Assembly (NCBI GenBank): GCA_900549335.1 | Contig: UROJ01000012.1 | Coordinates: forward strand, 1-14,660 | Direction of reading: 5' to 3' | From: an uncultured Collinsella sp. | GTDB lineage: Bacteria > Actinomycetota > Coriobacteriia > Coriobacteriales > Coriobacteriaceae | DNA: 14,660 nucleotides | Part shown: positions 6,004-13,366 of the stretch, one piece after another | How positions within the stretch are numbered: the first letter of the stretch is position 1 | How the letters are laid out: every line of letters starts with the position of its first letter | Position numbers and translations under genes: made by a program | Notes under the pieces: generated by a model | Seen by the model: the letters and a program-made list of their open reading frames with translations, nothing else | What the model was told of the DNA's origin: nothing | Databases searched by the model: none

Positions 6004-6882
6004 ATGACGCAAAACAGCGCCCATACGGGCAAACTCTATGTGGTCGGCACGCCCATCGGCAACCTAGGCGACCTGTCCCCGCGCGTTGGCGAGGCTTTTG
6101 CCGCTGCCGATGCCATTTGCTGCGAAGACACGCGTGTGACGTCAAAGCTGCTGATGCACCTGGGCATTTCCAAGCCGCTTGTCCGTTGCGATGAGAATGT
6201 GATCGCTAGCCGCGCTGCCGGCCTGGTCGACCGTCTGCTGGCGGGGGAGACCCTCGCCTTTGCCTCGGACGCCGGCATGCCGAGCGTGTCCGATCCCGGC
6301 CAGGCGCTGGTCGAGGCGGCGCGTGAGGCCGATGTGCCCGTCGAAGTTATTCCCGGGCCCTCTGCTTGCGTCACGGCGCTCGTTTCGTCCGGCATTCCCT
6401 GCGAGCATTTTTTCTTCGAGGGCTTTTTGGGCCGAAAGCACGGCGACCGTGTGCGCCGTTTGCAGCGCCTTGCCGTGGTGCCTGGCGCACTCATCTTCTA
6501 CGAGTCCCCACATCGTATCGTGGCGACGCTCGAGGCCGTGGCGGAGGTCTTTCCCCAGCGTGAGGTCGCCGTCTGCCGCGAACTCACCAAGCTGCACGAG
6601 GAGGTCTTGCGCGGGCCCGCTGACCAGCTTGCCGAGGAGCTGCGTGCTCGCGGCGAGGTAAAGGGCGAGATTGCGCTGGTCATCGCGCCGCCGAGCGAGG
6701 ACGAGGAGGCCGGCATCGCGCCGGTTGGCGCTGCGGTAGCGGATCCCGACGAGGCCCTGCGCGAGGATATCCGCACCGCGCTCGAGGAGGGGGAGCCCGC
6801 CTCTGCGGTGGCCAAGCGCCTGTCTCAGAAGTATTCGCGCCGCAAGCGCGATGTCTATGCCATGGTGCTCGATATGCAATAG
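6004..6882 (+). CDS. rsmI: 16S rRNA (cytidine1402-2'-O)-methyltransferase RsmI
   Basis: Methylates the ribose 2'-OH of C1402 in the decoding centre of 16S rRNA using S-adenosylmethionine. It belongs to the tetrapyrrole methylase-like fold. Visible family motifs are L-Y-V-V-G15-T-P-I-G-N-L (11-21), C40-E-D-T-R (40-44), S88-D-A-G-M-P-S-V-S-D-P-G (88-99), I116-P-G-P-S (116-120), F-Y-E-S-P-H-R, and the C-terminal helical domain ending in R-R-K-R-D-V-Y. At 292 residues it is of normal length. Start 6004 follows the GH5-like stop by six bases and has only a weak Shine-Dalgarno, so coupling with that gene is plausible. Codon use matches its neighbours. Identification is firm. Confidence 0.95.
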   Translation: MTQNSAHTGKLYVVGTPIGNLGDLSPRVGEAFAAADAICCEDTRVTSKLLMHLGISKPLVRCDENVIASRAAGLVDRLLAGETLAFASDAGMPSVSDPGQALVEAAREADVPVEVIPGPSACVTALVSSGIPCEHFFFEGFLGRKHGDRVRRLQRLAVVPGALIFYESPHRIVATLEAVAEVFPQREVAVCRELTKLHEEVLRGPADQLAEELRARGEVKGEIALVIAPPSEDEEAGIAPVGAAVADPDEALREDIRTALEEGEPASAVAKRLSQKYSRRKRDVYAMVLDMQ

Positions 6883-6906
6883 ATGGAGGATATCCAGCCC
6901 TTGCGC

Positions 6907-6912
6907 TAGAAT
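6907..6912 (+). promoter_or_regulatory. Possible -10 box of metG promoter
   Basis: TAGAAT lies 40 bases before the metG start in the 69-base gap after rsmI. No good -35 box is seen at the right distance, so this is tentative. The gap is too short for a T-box leader. Confidence 0.3.
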
Positions 6913-6951
6913 CATCCCCTGTATGCAACGTTTTTCTGGAGGACAAACCCC

Positions 6952-8553
6952 ATGGATCAAAGCAAGCCTTCGTTCTTTATCACGACGCCCATCTACTACG
7001 TCAACGCCGATCCGCACCTGGGCACGGCTTATTCCACCATCATCGCCGACGTTCAGGCTCGCTATCGCCGCTCCGCCGGCTATAACGTCAAGTTCCTGAC
7101 CGGCATGGACGAGCACGGCGAGAAGGTCGCCGAGGCCGCAGCCAAGCATGGTATGACGCCGCAGGAGTGGACCGACAGCCAGGCCCCGCACTTCAAGGAG
7201 CTTTGGAGCAAGCTCGAGATTTCCAACGACGACTTCATCCGCACCACCGAGCCGCGCCAGCATCATGCCGTGCAGTACCTGTGGGAGCGCATGAAGGAGT
7301 CCGGTTACCTGTATAAGGGCAGCTACGACGGCTGGTATTGCGTGCCTGACGAGACCTACTTCACCGATACGCAGGTCCAGAAGGGCGACGAGGAGTACGG
7401 CAGCGTCGGTCAGCACCTGTGCCCCGACTGCCACCGTCCGCTTGAGCGCGTGCAGGAGGAGTCCTACTTCTTTAAGCTTTCCGCCTTCCAGGACAAGTTG
7501 CTCAAGCTCTATGACGAGCACCCCGACTTTGTCGAGCCTGCGTTCCGCATGAACGAGGTTCGCAGCTTTGTCGAGGGCGGCCTTAACGACCTTTCCGTGA
7601 GCCGTACGAGCTTTGACTGGGGCATTCAGGTCCCGTTTGACGAGGGCCACGTGACCTACGTGTGGTTCGATGCGCTGCTCAACTATATGACGGCCGTCGG
7701 CTACGGTGTCGACACCGACGAGGCCCGTGCCGAGCTGGCCTATCGCTGGCCCGCGCAGTTCCACATCGTGGGCAAGGACATCATCCGCTTCCACTGCGTC
7801 ATTTGGCCCGCCATGCTCATGGCCATCGGCGAGGCCCTGCCCGAGCACGTCTTTGCCCACGGCTTCCTGACCGTGCGCAATGCCGAGACCGGCAAGGCCG
7901 AGAAGATGTCCAAGAGCCGCGGCAACGCCATCGCTCCGCAGGACGTTATCGACATGTTGGGCGTCGAGGGCTATCGCTACTACTTTATGACCGACGTCGT
8001 CCCCGGCACCGACGGTGCCATCAGCTTCGATCGCATGGAGCAGGTCTACAACGCCGACCTGGCCAACAGCTGGGGCAACCTTATCTCGCGTTCGCTCAAC
8101 ATGAGCGGCAAGTACTTTGATGGTTGCGCGCCCGCCAAGCCCGCATCGTTCGATGCGTTCGACAACCCGCTGGCAAAGATCGCCGATGGCCTGGTCGAGC
8201 GCTACATGGCCAAGATGGACGTGCTCGATTACGGCGGAGCCAAGGACGAGGTCATGGAGCTCATCCATGCCGCCAACCACTACATCGAGGACTCCGAGCC
8301 TTGGGCACTTGCCAAGGACGAGGCCAAGGCTGACGAGCTGGCGTTTGTGATCTACAACCTGCTCGAGGCCATCCGCATTGCCGCTCACCTGCTGATGCCG
8401 CTCATGCCCCAGACTTCTGCCGAGGCTCTGCGCCGCCTGTCCTGCGAGGACGAGGCCGCGAGCGACGACCTCAAGGGCATTTGCGCTTGGGGCCTGCTTG
8501 CTGGTGGTCAGCCCGTCGAGAAGGGCGATCCGCTGTTCCCGCGTCTGGGCTAA
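6952..8553 (+). CDS. metG: Methionyl-tRNA synthetase
   Basis: Charges tRNA-Met with methionine in the cytoplasm; class I aminoacyl-tRNA synthetase. The N-terminus has T-T-P-I-Y-Y-V-N (11-18) and the HIGH-type signature H22-L-G-T. A connective-peptide metal knuckle is C130-x2-D133 with C157-x2-C160, one ligand being Asp where Cys is common. K318-M-S-K-S (318-322) is the ATP-binding loop. The anticodon-binding helical domain follows to residue 533. The short form lacks the C-terminal tRNA-binding EMAP-like domain, as in many actinobacteria. Start 6952 has GGAGGA at 6938-6943, spacing 8. It ends in a strong terminator at 8593, so it is probably monocistronic or read with rsmI. Identification is firm. 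Confidence 0.97.
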   Translation: MDQSKPSFFITTPIYYVNADPHLGTAYSTIIADVQARYRRSAGYNVKFLTGMDEHGEKVAEAAAKHGMTPQEWTDSQAPHFKELWSKLEISNDDFIRTTEPRQHHAVQYLWERMKESGYLYKGSYDGWYCVPDETYFTDTQVQKGDEEYGSVGQHLCPDCHRPLERVQEESYFFKLSAFQDKLLKLYDEHPDFVEPAFRMNEVRSFVEGGLNDLSVSRTSFDWGIQVPFDEGHVTYVWFDALLNYMTAVGYGVDTDEARAELAYRWPAQFHIVGKDIIRFHCVIWPAMLMAIGEALPEHVFAHGFLTVRNAETGKAEKMSKSRGNAIAPQDVIDMLGVEGYRYYFMTDVVPGTDGAISFDRMEQVYNADLANSWGNLISRSLNMSGKYFDGCAPAKPASFDAFDNPLAKIADGLVERYMAKMDVLDYGGAKDEVMELIHAANHYIEDSEPWALAKDEAKADELAFVIYNLLEAIRIAAHLLMPLMPQTSAEALRRLSCEDEAASDDLKGICAWGLLAGGQPVEKGDPLFPRLG

Positions 8554-8592
8554 GACGCCGCGCGCCATATCGGCAATTTGCTGTTTAGATGT

Positions 8593-8624
8593 AAGGGCAT
8601 GGCCGCAACGGTCCATGCCCTTTT
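8593..8624 (+). terminator. Intrinsic terminator of metG
   Basis: AAGGGCATGG (8593-8602) pairs with CCATGCCCTT (8613-8622), ten base pairs, and the loop can add CCG/CGG with a single bulged T. TTTT follows at 8621-8624. It separates metG from rsmA. Confidence 0.9.
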
Positions 8625-8660
8625 GCTTTACGATGCAGCCACCATGTTAAGGAGGCAACC

Positions 8661-9521
8661 ATGACAACTTCGCCTTTGGCAAACCCCACGGCAACCAGGG
8701 AGCTGCTGGAGGAGTTTGGCCTTGCGACCAAGCATCGCTTGGGCCAGAACTTCCTAATTGACAACCATGTGATCGAGCGTATTTGCGAGCTTGCCGAGCT
8801 TGCGGGCGATGAGCGCGTGCTCGAGGTTGGCCCAGGTGTTGGCACGCTCGCGCTTGCGCTGCTGCAGGAGGCATCGTGCGTCACGTCGATCGAGGCCGAT
8901 CCCGAGCTCGAGCCGGTGCTCGATGCCCATGCCGCTGACTATGCCAACTTCCGTTTTATCATGGGCGACGCGCTCAAGGTGGGCCCGGAGCAGATTGAGC
9001 AGGCTGCGGGCGGTGAGCCGACGGTGTTTGTCGCGAACCTGCCCTATAACGTGGCGGCGACGATCATCCTGCAGTTCTTCCAGACGATGCCGGCGCTCAA
9101 GCGTGCCGTCGTCATGGTGCAAAAGGAGGTTGCCGATCGCATTGCCGCAGTGTCGGGCAACAAGACCTATGGCGGCTATACGGCAAAGCTCGGCCTGTAT
9201 GCGCAGGTGACGGGCCGCTTTGAGGTGCCGCCGCGCTGCTTTATGCCGGCGCCGCACGTGGACTCGGCCGTCGTGCGTATCGACCGTGTTGACGGTGTGG
9301 TGCCCGAAGGACTCGATCGCGAATTTGTGGCCCGCGTGATTGATGCTGCATTTGCCCAGCGTCGCAAGACCATCCGCAATTCCATGAGCGCCAACGGCTT
9401 TGCCAAAGACGTGCTCGATGCCGCCTTTGAGGCTTGCGGTATCGCACCCACCACGCGCGCCGAGACGCTTGACGTTGCCGACTTTGTCCGTCTGGCCCAG
9501 GAGCTAATCCATGATGCCTAA
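8661..9521 (+). CDS. rsmA: 16S rRNA dimethyladenosine transferase RsmA (KsgA)
   Basis: Dimethylates A1518 and A1519 near the 3' end of 16S rRNA during late small-subunit assembly, using S-adenosylmethionine. Features are K24-x-x-L-G-Q-N-F-L-I-D (24-34), motif I V53-L-E-V-G-P-G-V-G-T-L (53-63), the acidic E78 region (I-E-A-D), catalytic motif IV N126-L-P-Y-N (126-130), and F-M-P-A-P-H-V-D-S-A-V in the C-terminal half. Length 286 is normal. Start 8661 has AAGGAGG at 8649-8655, spacing 5. Its last 11 bases overlap tatD, so the two are cotranscribed. The metG-rsmA-tatD neighbourhood is common in Gram-positive bacteria. Loss of this enzyme is known to give kasugamycin resistance. Identification is firm. 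Confidence 0.96.
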   Translation: MTTSPLANPTATRELLEEFGLATKHRLGQNFLIDNHVIERICELAELAGDERVLEVGPGVGTLALALLQEASCVTSIEADPELEPVLDAHAADYANFRFIMGDALKVGPEQIEQAAGGEPTVFVANLPYNVAATIILQFFQTMPALKRAVVMVQKEVADRIAAVSGNKTYGGYTAKLGLYAQVTGRFEVPPRCFMPAPHVDSAVVRIDRVDGVVPEGLDREFVARVIDAAFAQRRKTIRNSMSANGFAKDVLDAAFEACGIAPTTRAETLDVADFVRLAQELIHDA

Positions 9522-10428
9522 TGCCGAACGTGTGACGTTTACCAAGAAAAAGAAGACGGTTGCTTGTCCCGTGCCCTTGGCACCGCTTGCCGACACGCAT
9601 GCGCATCTACTTTCGTTCTGGGGCAAGGATGTGCCTGAGACGCTCGTGCGTGCCAAGGCGGCAGGCGTCGACCTGTTGGTGACGATGCTCGACCCCATCG
9701 CTGACAAACGCAGCGTGACGGACTATAGCGACTGGCTCGTGCGCGAAATTCTGCCGATGCAGGATATCCCGCAGATCAAGTATCTTGCCGGCGTGCATCC
9801 GTATGGCGCACCGGACTATACCGACGACGTTCACGCACAGGTCGTTGCCGCGCTCGATGATTCCTTATGCGCCGGTATTGGCGAAATCGGCCTGGACTAC
9901 CACATGGACTATGACGACGATATCGCGCCGGCACCCCATAACGTGCAGATTGACTGCATGGCGCGTCAGCTCGAGCTTGCCGTGTGCCGTAACGTGCCGG
10001 TGGAGCTGCATCTGCGCCACGAGGACACGGACCATGAGCGCACCTCGCACGTTGATGCGTACAACGTGCTTCGTGAGGTGGGCGTGCCCCAGGCCGGTTG
10101 TGTGCTGCACTGCTTTGGCGAGGACCGCGCCACGATGGAGCGCTTTGTGGAGCTGGGCTGCTATATCGCCTATGGTGGTGCGGCCACCTTTAAGCGCAAC
10201 GACGACGTGCGCGAGGCATTTGCGGCAACCCCACTCGATCGAATTTTGTTCGAGACGGATTGCCCGTATATGGCTCCGGAGCCCATCCGCGGTCTTGAAT
10301 GCGAGCCCGCAATGATCTCCATTACGGCAAACGCGCTGGTTAACGACCGTGTCGATCGCACTGGTGAGGACGCCGAAACAATCGCGCAAGCCGCTTGGGA
10401 GAATGCCTGCAAACTTTTTCAAAAATAG
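9511..10428 (+). CDS. tatD: TatD family metal-dependent hydrolase (DNase)
   Basis: TatD-type amidohydrolase-superfamily enzyme, a Mg/Mn- or Zn-dependent 3'-5' exonuclease acting on DNA and possibly RNA in the cytoplasm. The metal ligands expected of the family are all visible: D28-T-H30-A-H32, E125 in G-E-I-G-L-D, H167 in E-L-H-L-R-H, H200 in V-L-H-C-F, and D250 in E-T-D-C-P-Y. Length is 305, about 40 residues longer than typical, with a basic N-terminal stretch K12-K-K-K before the domain and an insertion after E125. ATG 9511 overlaps the rsmA end by 11 bases, with AGGAG at 9499-9503, spacing 7; ATG 9514 is a one-codon alternative. Its last codons overlap the A/T element of the tRNA-Leu promoter. 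The physiological substrate is not predicted. Confidence 0.92.
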   Translation: MMPNAERVTFTKKKKTVACPVPLAPLADTHAHLLSFWGKDVPETLVRAKAAGVDLLVTMLDPIADKRSVTDYSDWLVREILPMQDIPQIKYLAGVHPYGAPDYTDDVHAQVVAALDDSLCAGIGEIGLDYHMDYDDDIAPAPHNVQIDCMARQLELAVCRNVPVELHLRHEDTDHERTSHVDAYNVLREVGVPQAGCVLHCFGEDRATMERFVELGCYIAYGGAATFKRNDDVREAFAATPLDRILFETDCPYMAPEPIRGLECEPAMISITANALVNDRVDRTGEDAETIAQAAWENACKLFQK

Positions 10429-10460
10429 TTCTTGCGTTCGTGGTGGCGCTCCGTTATTCT
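10411..10460 (+). promoter_or_regulatory. tRNA-Leu promoter with A/T upstream element
   Basis: TTGCGT (-35, 10432-10437) and TATTCT (-10, 10455-10460) are 17 bases apart, 11 bases before the tRNA. AAACTTTTTCAAAA at 10411-10424 is the same tract as before tRNA-Phe, at the same 19-base offset (from its A-C-T) to the -35 box. It overlaps the end of tatD. Confidence 0.7.
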
Positions 10461-10471
10461 AATTCCTGCAC

Positions 10472-10558
10472 GCGGGCGTGGCGGAATTGGCAGACGCGTA
10501 CGGTTCAGGTCCGTATGGGGGCAACCCCATGAAGGTTCAAGTCCTTTCGCCCGCACCA
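10472..10558 (+). tRNA. tRNA-Leu (CAG)
   Basis: Class II tRNA of 87 bases including encoded CCA (10556-10558). The acceptor GCGGGCG/CGCCCGC is perfect; anticodon stem TACGG/CCGTA with loop TTCAGGT gives anticodon CAG at 10506-10508. A long variable arm GGGG-GCAA-CCCC supports a leucine tRNA. Unlike tRNA-Phe in this window, CCA is fully encoded. Confidence 0.95.
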
Positions 10559-10569
10559 TTGATTGAAAG

Positions 10570-10594
10570 AGCTCCCAGCAATGGGAGCTTTTTT
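10570..10594 (+). terminator. Intrinsic terminator of tRNA-Leu
   Basis: AGCTCCCA (10570-10577) pairs with TGGGAGCT (10582-10589) around a GCAA loop, followed by a run of six T (10589-10594). Confidence 0.92.
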
Positions 10595-10645
10595 GTTATG
10601 GGCCGTTTTGGCAGATTTGACATATCGATTTCGCGCGGTAGATGT

Positions 10646-10871
10646 CCCTGTGGTCAAAAAGTGGCAAATATGAGTACTGACATGAAAATAGAGACATTTC
10701 ATGAAGCTATTTTTGCTCATTTTGCGCAACAGATGTACGCTAATTTGGCTCAACCTTGAGACAAAATGAAGTAATTTCGATAGACCTCGGGTTCAACGAG
10801 GCGATTTTGACCCAAATACGCTGTTACTAAACTGGTAACAGTACTCATATTTGGCCTTTTTTGACCACGGG
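10646..10871. repeat. 226-bp element with ~33-bp terminal inverted repeats
   Basis: The left arm (10646-10679) and right arm (10839-10871) are inverted copies sharing GTGGTCAAAAA and CAAATATGAGTACTG with two internal mismatches and one extra base near the outer end. The interior is AT-rich compared with the flanking genes. It contains CATGAAA/TTTCATG (10681-10703) and CTGTTAC/GTAACAG (10821-10841) hairpins. Both arms carry an ATG-AGT-ACT pointing inward; the resulting frames are 29 codons (+, 10670-10759) and 32 codons (-, 10848-10750), which meet at TCAACCTTGA. No transposase is present. The 10595-10945 gap holds no other gene. It could be a MITE-like element, a dispersed Coriobacteriia repeat or a structured RNA. 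Confidence 0.75.
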
Positions 10872-10884
10872 TCCTCTTGTTGGT

Positions 10885-10913
10885 GTCACACAGCTGCTTC
10901 GTGCGGGTATCCT
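10885..10913 (+). promoter_or_regulatory. Possible promoter of the SPFH-rlmH operon
   Basis: GTCACA (10885-10890) and TATCCT (10908-10913) are separated by 17 bases, 32 bases before the start codon. The match to consensus is partial. It lies just outside the right arm of the inverted-repeat element. Confidence 0.35.
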
Positions 10914-10945
10914 AATGCCAACGTGTGCCTATCAGAGGAGAGACC

Positions 10946-11884
10946 ATGCTGTTGTCCGGTATCATCGCTGCCCTTACCAGCCTTTTGATTCCCATCATCA
11001 TTCTGTTGCTGCTGCTTCCCAACGCCTGCTACGTCGTTGAACAGCAGCATGCCGTGATCATCGAGCGTCTGGGCAAGTTTAACCGCATCGTCAACGCGGG
11101 CTTCCACATGAAGGTGCCCGTGATCGACCGCAAGGCCGCCACGGTGAGTCTGCGAACCATGAAAAACGGTTTTGGCATCGACGTTAAGACCCAGGACAAC
11201 GTGACCATCGGCCTTGAGGTCTCTGCTCAGTACCACGTGAGCTATGACATGGGCGCCGGCCCGGCAGATTCGGGCATCTACAAGAGCTACTATATGCTGC
11301 AGGAGCCCGTCGACCAGATGCGTGACTTCATCACCGACGCCCTGCGCTCTTCGATTCCCGTCTACACACTCGATGAGGTCTTTGCCAAGAAGGACGACAT
11401 CGCCAAGGATGTCAACGCTACCGTTTCCGAGCAGATGGCCGCCTACGGCTTCACCCTCGTGTCGACGCTCATCACCAAAATCGCACTGCCGACCGAGGTT
11501 GAGAACTCCATGAACGACATCAACGCCGCCCAGCGCAAGCGCGCTGCGGCACAGGAGCTCGCTGAGGCAGACCGCATCAAGCGCGTCACCGAGGCGACCG
11601 CCGAGGCTGAGGCTATGGAAAAGGCGGGCGAGGGCATCGCCAACCAGCGCAAGGCCATCGCGCTGGGTATCAAAGATTCGCTCGAGATCATCCAGGAGAC
11701 GGGTGTCGGCAATGACGAGGCCAACCAACTGTTCATGTTTACGCAGTGGTCCGAGATGATGACGGAGTTCGCTCGCACGGGTAAAACCTCGACGGTCGTG
11801 CTGCCGAGCGACTTTTCGCAGTCGGCCTCGATGTTCGAGCAGATGCTGGCCGCCGGCAAAGTTCAAAACGATTCGAAGGAGTAG
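10946..11884 (+). CDS. SPFH/stomatin-like membrane protein (312 aa)
   Basis: Stomatin/prohibitin/flotillin/HflK-C (SPFH) family protein, which assembles into oligomeric membrane microdomain scaffolds. The N-terminal hydrophobic helix (about 4-26) anchors it. The SPFH domain begins at V-V-E-Q-Q-H-A-V-I-I-E-R-L-G-K-F and continues through G-F-H-M-K-V-P-V-I-D and S-L-R-T. The C-terminal half is an Ala/Glu/Arg-rich coiled coil (A-A-Q-R-K-R-A-A-A-Q-E through A-E-A-E-A-M-E) typical of oligomerization. Length is normal for bacterial stomatins. ATG 10946 has AGAGGAGA at 10934-10941; a GTG at 10925 is less well placed. The rlmH Shine-Dalgarno lies within its last codons, so the two are an operon. No NfeD-like partner gene is adjacent. 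Confidence 0.88.
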   Translation: MLLSGIIAALTSLLIPIIILLLLLPNACYVVEQQHAVIIERLGKFNRIVNAGFHMKVPVIDRKAATVSLRTMKNGFGIDVKTQDNVTIGLEVSAQYHVSYDMGAGPADSGIYKSYYMLQEPVDQMRDFITDALRSSIPVYTLDEVFAKKDDIAKDVNATVSEQMAAYGFTLVSTLITKIALPTEVENSMNDINAAQRKRAAAQELAEADRIKRVTEATAEAEAMEKAGEGIANQRKAIALGIKDSLEIIQETGVGNDEANQLFMFTQWSEMMTEFARTGKTSTVVLPSDFSQSASMFEQMLAAGKVQNDSKE

Positions 11885-11890
11885 ACGCGC

Positions 11891-12361
11891 GTGAAATACA
11901 CCGTCGTTTGCGTCGGTAAGCTCAAGGAGCGCTTTTGGAAGGACGCGTGCGCTGAGTACGCCAAGCGCCTAGGTGCCTATGCCAAGGTTGATATCTGCGA
12001 GGTGGCCGATATCGACCCGGCTAAGGCGGGCGGCGTGGATGCCGCGCGCGACAAGGAGGGGGCGGCGATTCTTGCTGCCTTGCCGTCTCGAGCGCATGTG
12101 ATCCTGCTGGCCATTGAGGGCAAAGAGCGCTCGAGCGAGGAGTTTTCGGCGCGGCTCGATGATCTTATGCTACGTGGTAACAGCGACATCGCCTTTGTAA
12201 TTGGCGGATCGGACGGCGTGAGCGATGACGTGCGCGCACGAGCCGACGAGATGCTCAGCTTTGGACGCATTACCTTGCCGCATAACCTGGCGCGTGTGGT
12301 GCTGCTGGAGCAGATTTACCGTGCCTGCAAGATCAGCCGTGGCGAGCCGTATCACAAATAG
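11891..12361 (+). CDS. rlmH: 23S rRNA (pseudouridine1915-N3)-methyltransferase RlmH
   Basis: SPOUT-class methyltransferase that modifies pseudouridine 1915 in helix 69 of 23S rRNA, acting on assembled 70S ribosomes. Family marks are V8-G-K-L-K (8-12), A-I-E-G-K-E-x-S-S-E, the trefoil-knot I104-G-G-S-D-G (104-109) that holds S-adenosylmethionine, L-P-H-N-L-A-R, E-Q-I-Y-R-A, and the C-terminal Y154-H-K. Length 156 matches the family. The GTG start at 11891 has AAGGAG at 11877-11882, spacing 8, inside the preceding gene. In staphylococci the 3' end of this gene (orfX) is the SCC insertion site; here it is intact with no element attached. Identification is firm. Confidence 0.95.
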   Translation: MKYTVVCVGKLKERFWKDACAEYAKRLGAYAKVDICEVADIDPAKAGGVDAARDKEGAAILAALPSRAHVILLAIEGKERSSEEFSARLDDLMLRGNSDIAFVIGGSDGVSDDVRARADEMLSFGRITLPHNLARVVLLEQIYRACKISRGEPYHK

Positions 12362-12434
12362 GTCGGCAATACGAAACAATGGCGTGGGACAATACCTTTC
12401 GTTTTGAGGAATGTGTCTGAAAGGACTATGCGAT

Positions 12435-13205
12435 ATGAAGATTGGATTTGTCGGTTTTGGCAATATGGCGAGCGCTATGGCCGATGGCTGGATCGCTGCC
12501 GGTGTAGCTGCGAGCGACATGTGCGCCTGCGCGGGTCGCTACGACGCACTGGTTGAGCGCTGCGAGGCGCGCGGCATGGTCGCCTGCCACGATGCCGCCG
12601 AGGTTGTCGCCGCATCCGATATCGTGGTCGCTGCGGTCAAACCGTACATGATCGAGAAGGTATTCGCCCCGCTCAAGGATGCTCTTGCCAAAAAGGTCGT
12701 TCTGTCGGTTGCCTGGACCTGGGACAGTGCCAAGTGGGAGCAGGTCCTGCCGGGCGTCGCGCATATCTCGACGGTGCCCAACACGCCGGTTTCGGTGGGC
12801 GAGGGCGTCATCGCCTGCGAGAAGGCTTCGACGCTTAACGACGAGCAGCGTGCTGTGGTGCTCGACCTGCTCGGTAAGCTTGGCGCTGTTGTCGAGCTCG
12901 ACACAAGCCTGCTGTTTGTGGGCGGCACGGTGGGTGGTTGCGCTCCGGCGTTTGTCGCCATGGCAATCGAGGCCCTGGGCGATGCGGCGGTCAAGCACGG
13001 TATCCCGCGTGCGGATGCTTATCGCATTGTGAGCCAGATGGTGCTGGGTACGGCAAAGCTGCAGCTTGCAACTGGCCAGCATCCTGCGGCGATGAAGGAT
13101 GCCGTATGCTCGCCCGGTGGTGCCACCATCAAGGGCGTCGTTGCGCTCGAGGACGCCGGCATGCGCAGCGCCCTGGTCAAGGCAATCGACGCAACCCTCC
13201 AGTAA
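12435..13205 (+). CDS. proC: Pyrroline-5-carboxylate reductase
   Basis: Last step of proline synthesis: reduces 1-pyrroline-5-carboxylate to L-proline with NAD(P)H in the cytoplasm. The N-terminal Rossmann motif G4-F-V-G7-F-G9-N-M (4-11) binds the nucleotide, A-V-K-P follows in the same domain, and the signature S-T-V-P-N-T-P-V-S-V-G-E-G occurs mid-protein. The C-terminal dimerization domain has C225-S-P-G-G-A-T (225-231), with Cys where Thr is usual. Length 256 fits the family. ATG 12435 has AAGGA at 12421-12425, spacing 9. An upstream in-frame ATG at 12411 has no usable spacing to a Shine-Dalgarno. The stop TAA starts the inverted repeat at 13203. Identification is firm. Confidence 0.94.
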   Translation: MKIGFVGFGNMASAMADGWIAAGVAASDMCACAGRYDALVERCEARGMVACHDAAEVVAASDIVVAAVKPYMIEKVFAPLKDALAKKVVLSVAWTWDSAKWEQVLPGVAHISTVPNTPVSVGEGVIACEKASTLNDEQRAVVLDLLGKLGAVVELDTSLLFVGGTVGGCAPAFVAMAIEALGDAAVKHGIPRADAYRIVSQMVLGTAKLQLATGQHPAAMKDAVCSPGGATIKGVVALEDAGMRSALVKAIDATLQ

Positions 13206-13366
13206 AACCGACCAAAAAAGGGACAGGTTTATGTTGGCAGGTTTTTCCTGCGGTTTTGTCCTTTTAGCGAAAAGTGCCCCGCAACTGGCTCAATTCCAGT
13301 TGCGGGGCACTTGCGTTTGCCCAGATAAAACCGACCAAAATAAACCTGTCCCTTTTTGGCAGGTTA
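13203..13366. repeat. Nested inverted-repeat element between convergent genes
   Basis: The left arm (13203-13246) and right arm (13324-13366) are imperfect inverted copies of ~43 bases around GGGACAGGTTTAT / ATAAACCTGTCCC. Each arm can also fold on itself because its ends AACCGACCAA and TTGGCAGGTT are near-inverses. Inside are a small GCAGG-TTTTT-CCTGC hairpin (13237-13251) and a perfect 17-bp stem (13272-13288 / 13296-13312). The left arm starts at the proC stop codon and the right arm ends at the stop codon of the minus-strand gene. Structure is seen; origin (REP/MITE-like) is inferred. Confidence 0.8.
13270..13312 (-). terminator. Strong hairpin, terminator for the minus-strand gene
   Basis: A perfect 17-bp stem with loop CTCAATT on the + strand. 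On the minus strand it is followed by TTTT (complement of 13270-13273), fitting an intrinsic terminator for the 57-residue gene. On the + strand no T-run follows directly, but the stem may still block read-through from proC. Confidence 0.7.

Noticed and set aside
6142..8616. 824-codon open frame on the minus strand opposite rsmI and metG
   Set aside because: It is antisense to two firmly identified genes and arises from GC-rich codon bias. Its translation shows no recognisable domain.
10478..10759. 93-codon open frame over tRNA-Leu
   Set aside because: It reads through the tRNA and its terminator. Only its last 30 codons, inside the inverted-repeat element, are discussed as a possible mini-ORF.
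12344..12361. SCC-type attachment site at the 3' end of rlmH
   Set aside because: The resemblance comes from the conserved E-P-Y-H-K coding end. No recombinase, direct repeat or inserted element is present.
12371..12402. Hairpin ACGAAA/TTTCGT before proC as a terminator of rlmH
   Set aside because: Six-bp arms with a 20-base loop are too weak, and the T-run is poor.
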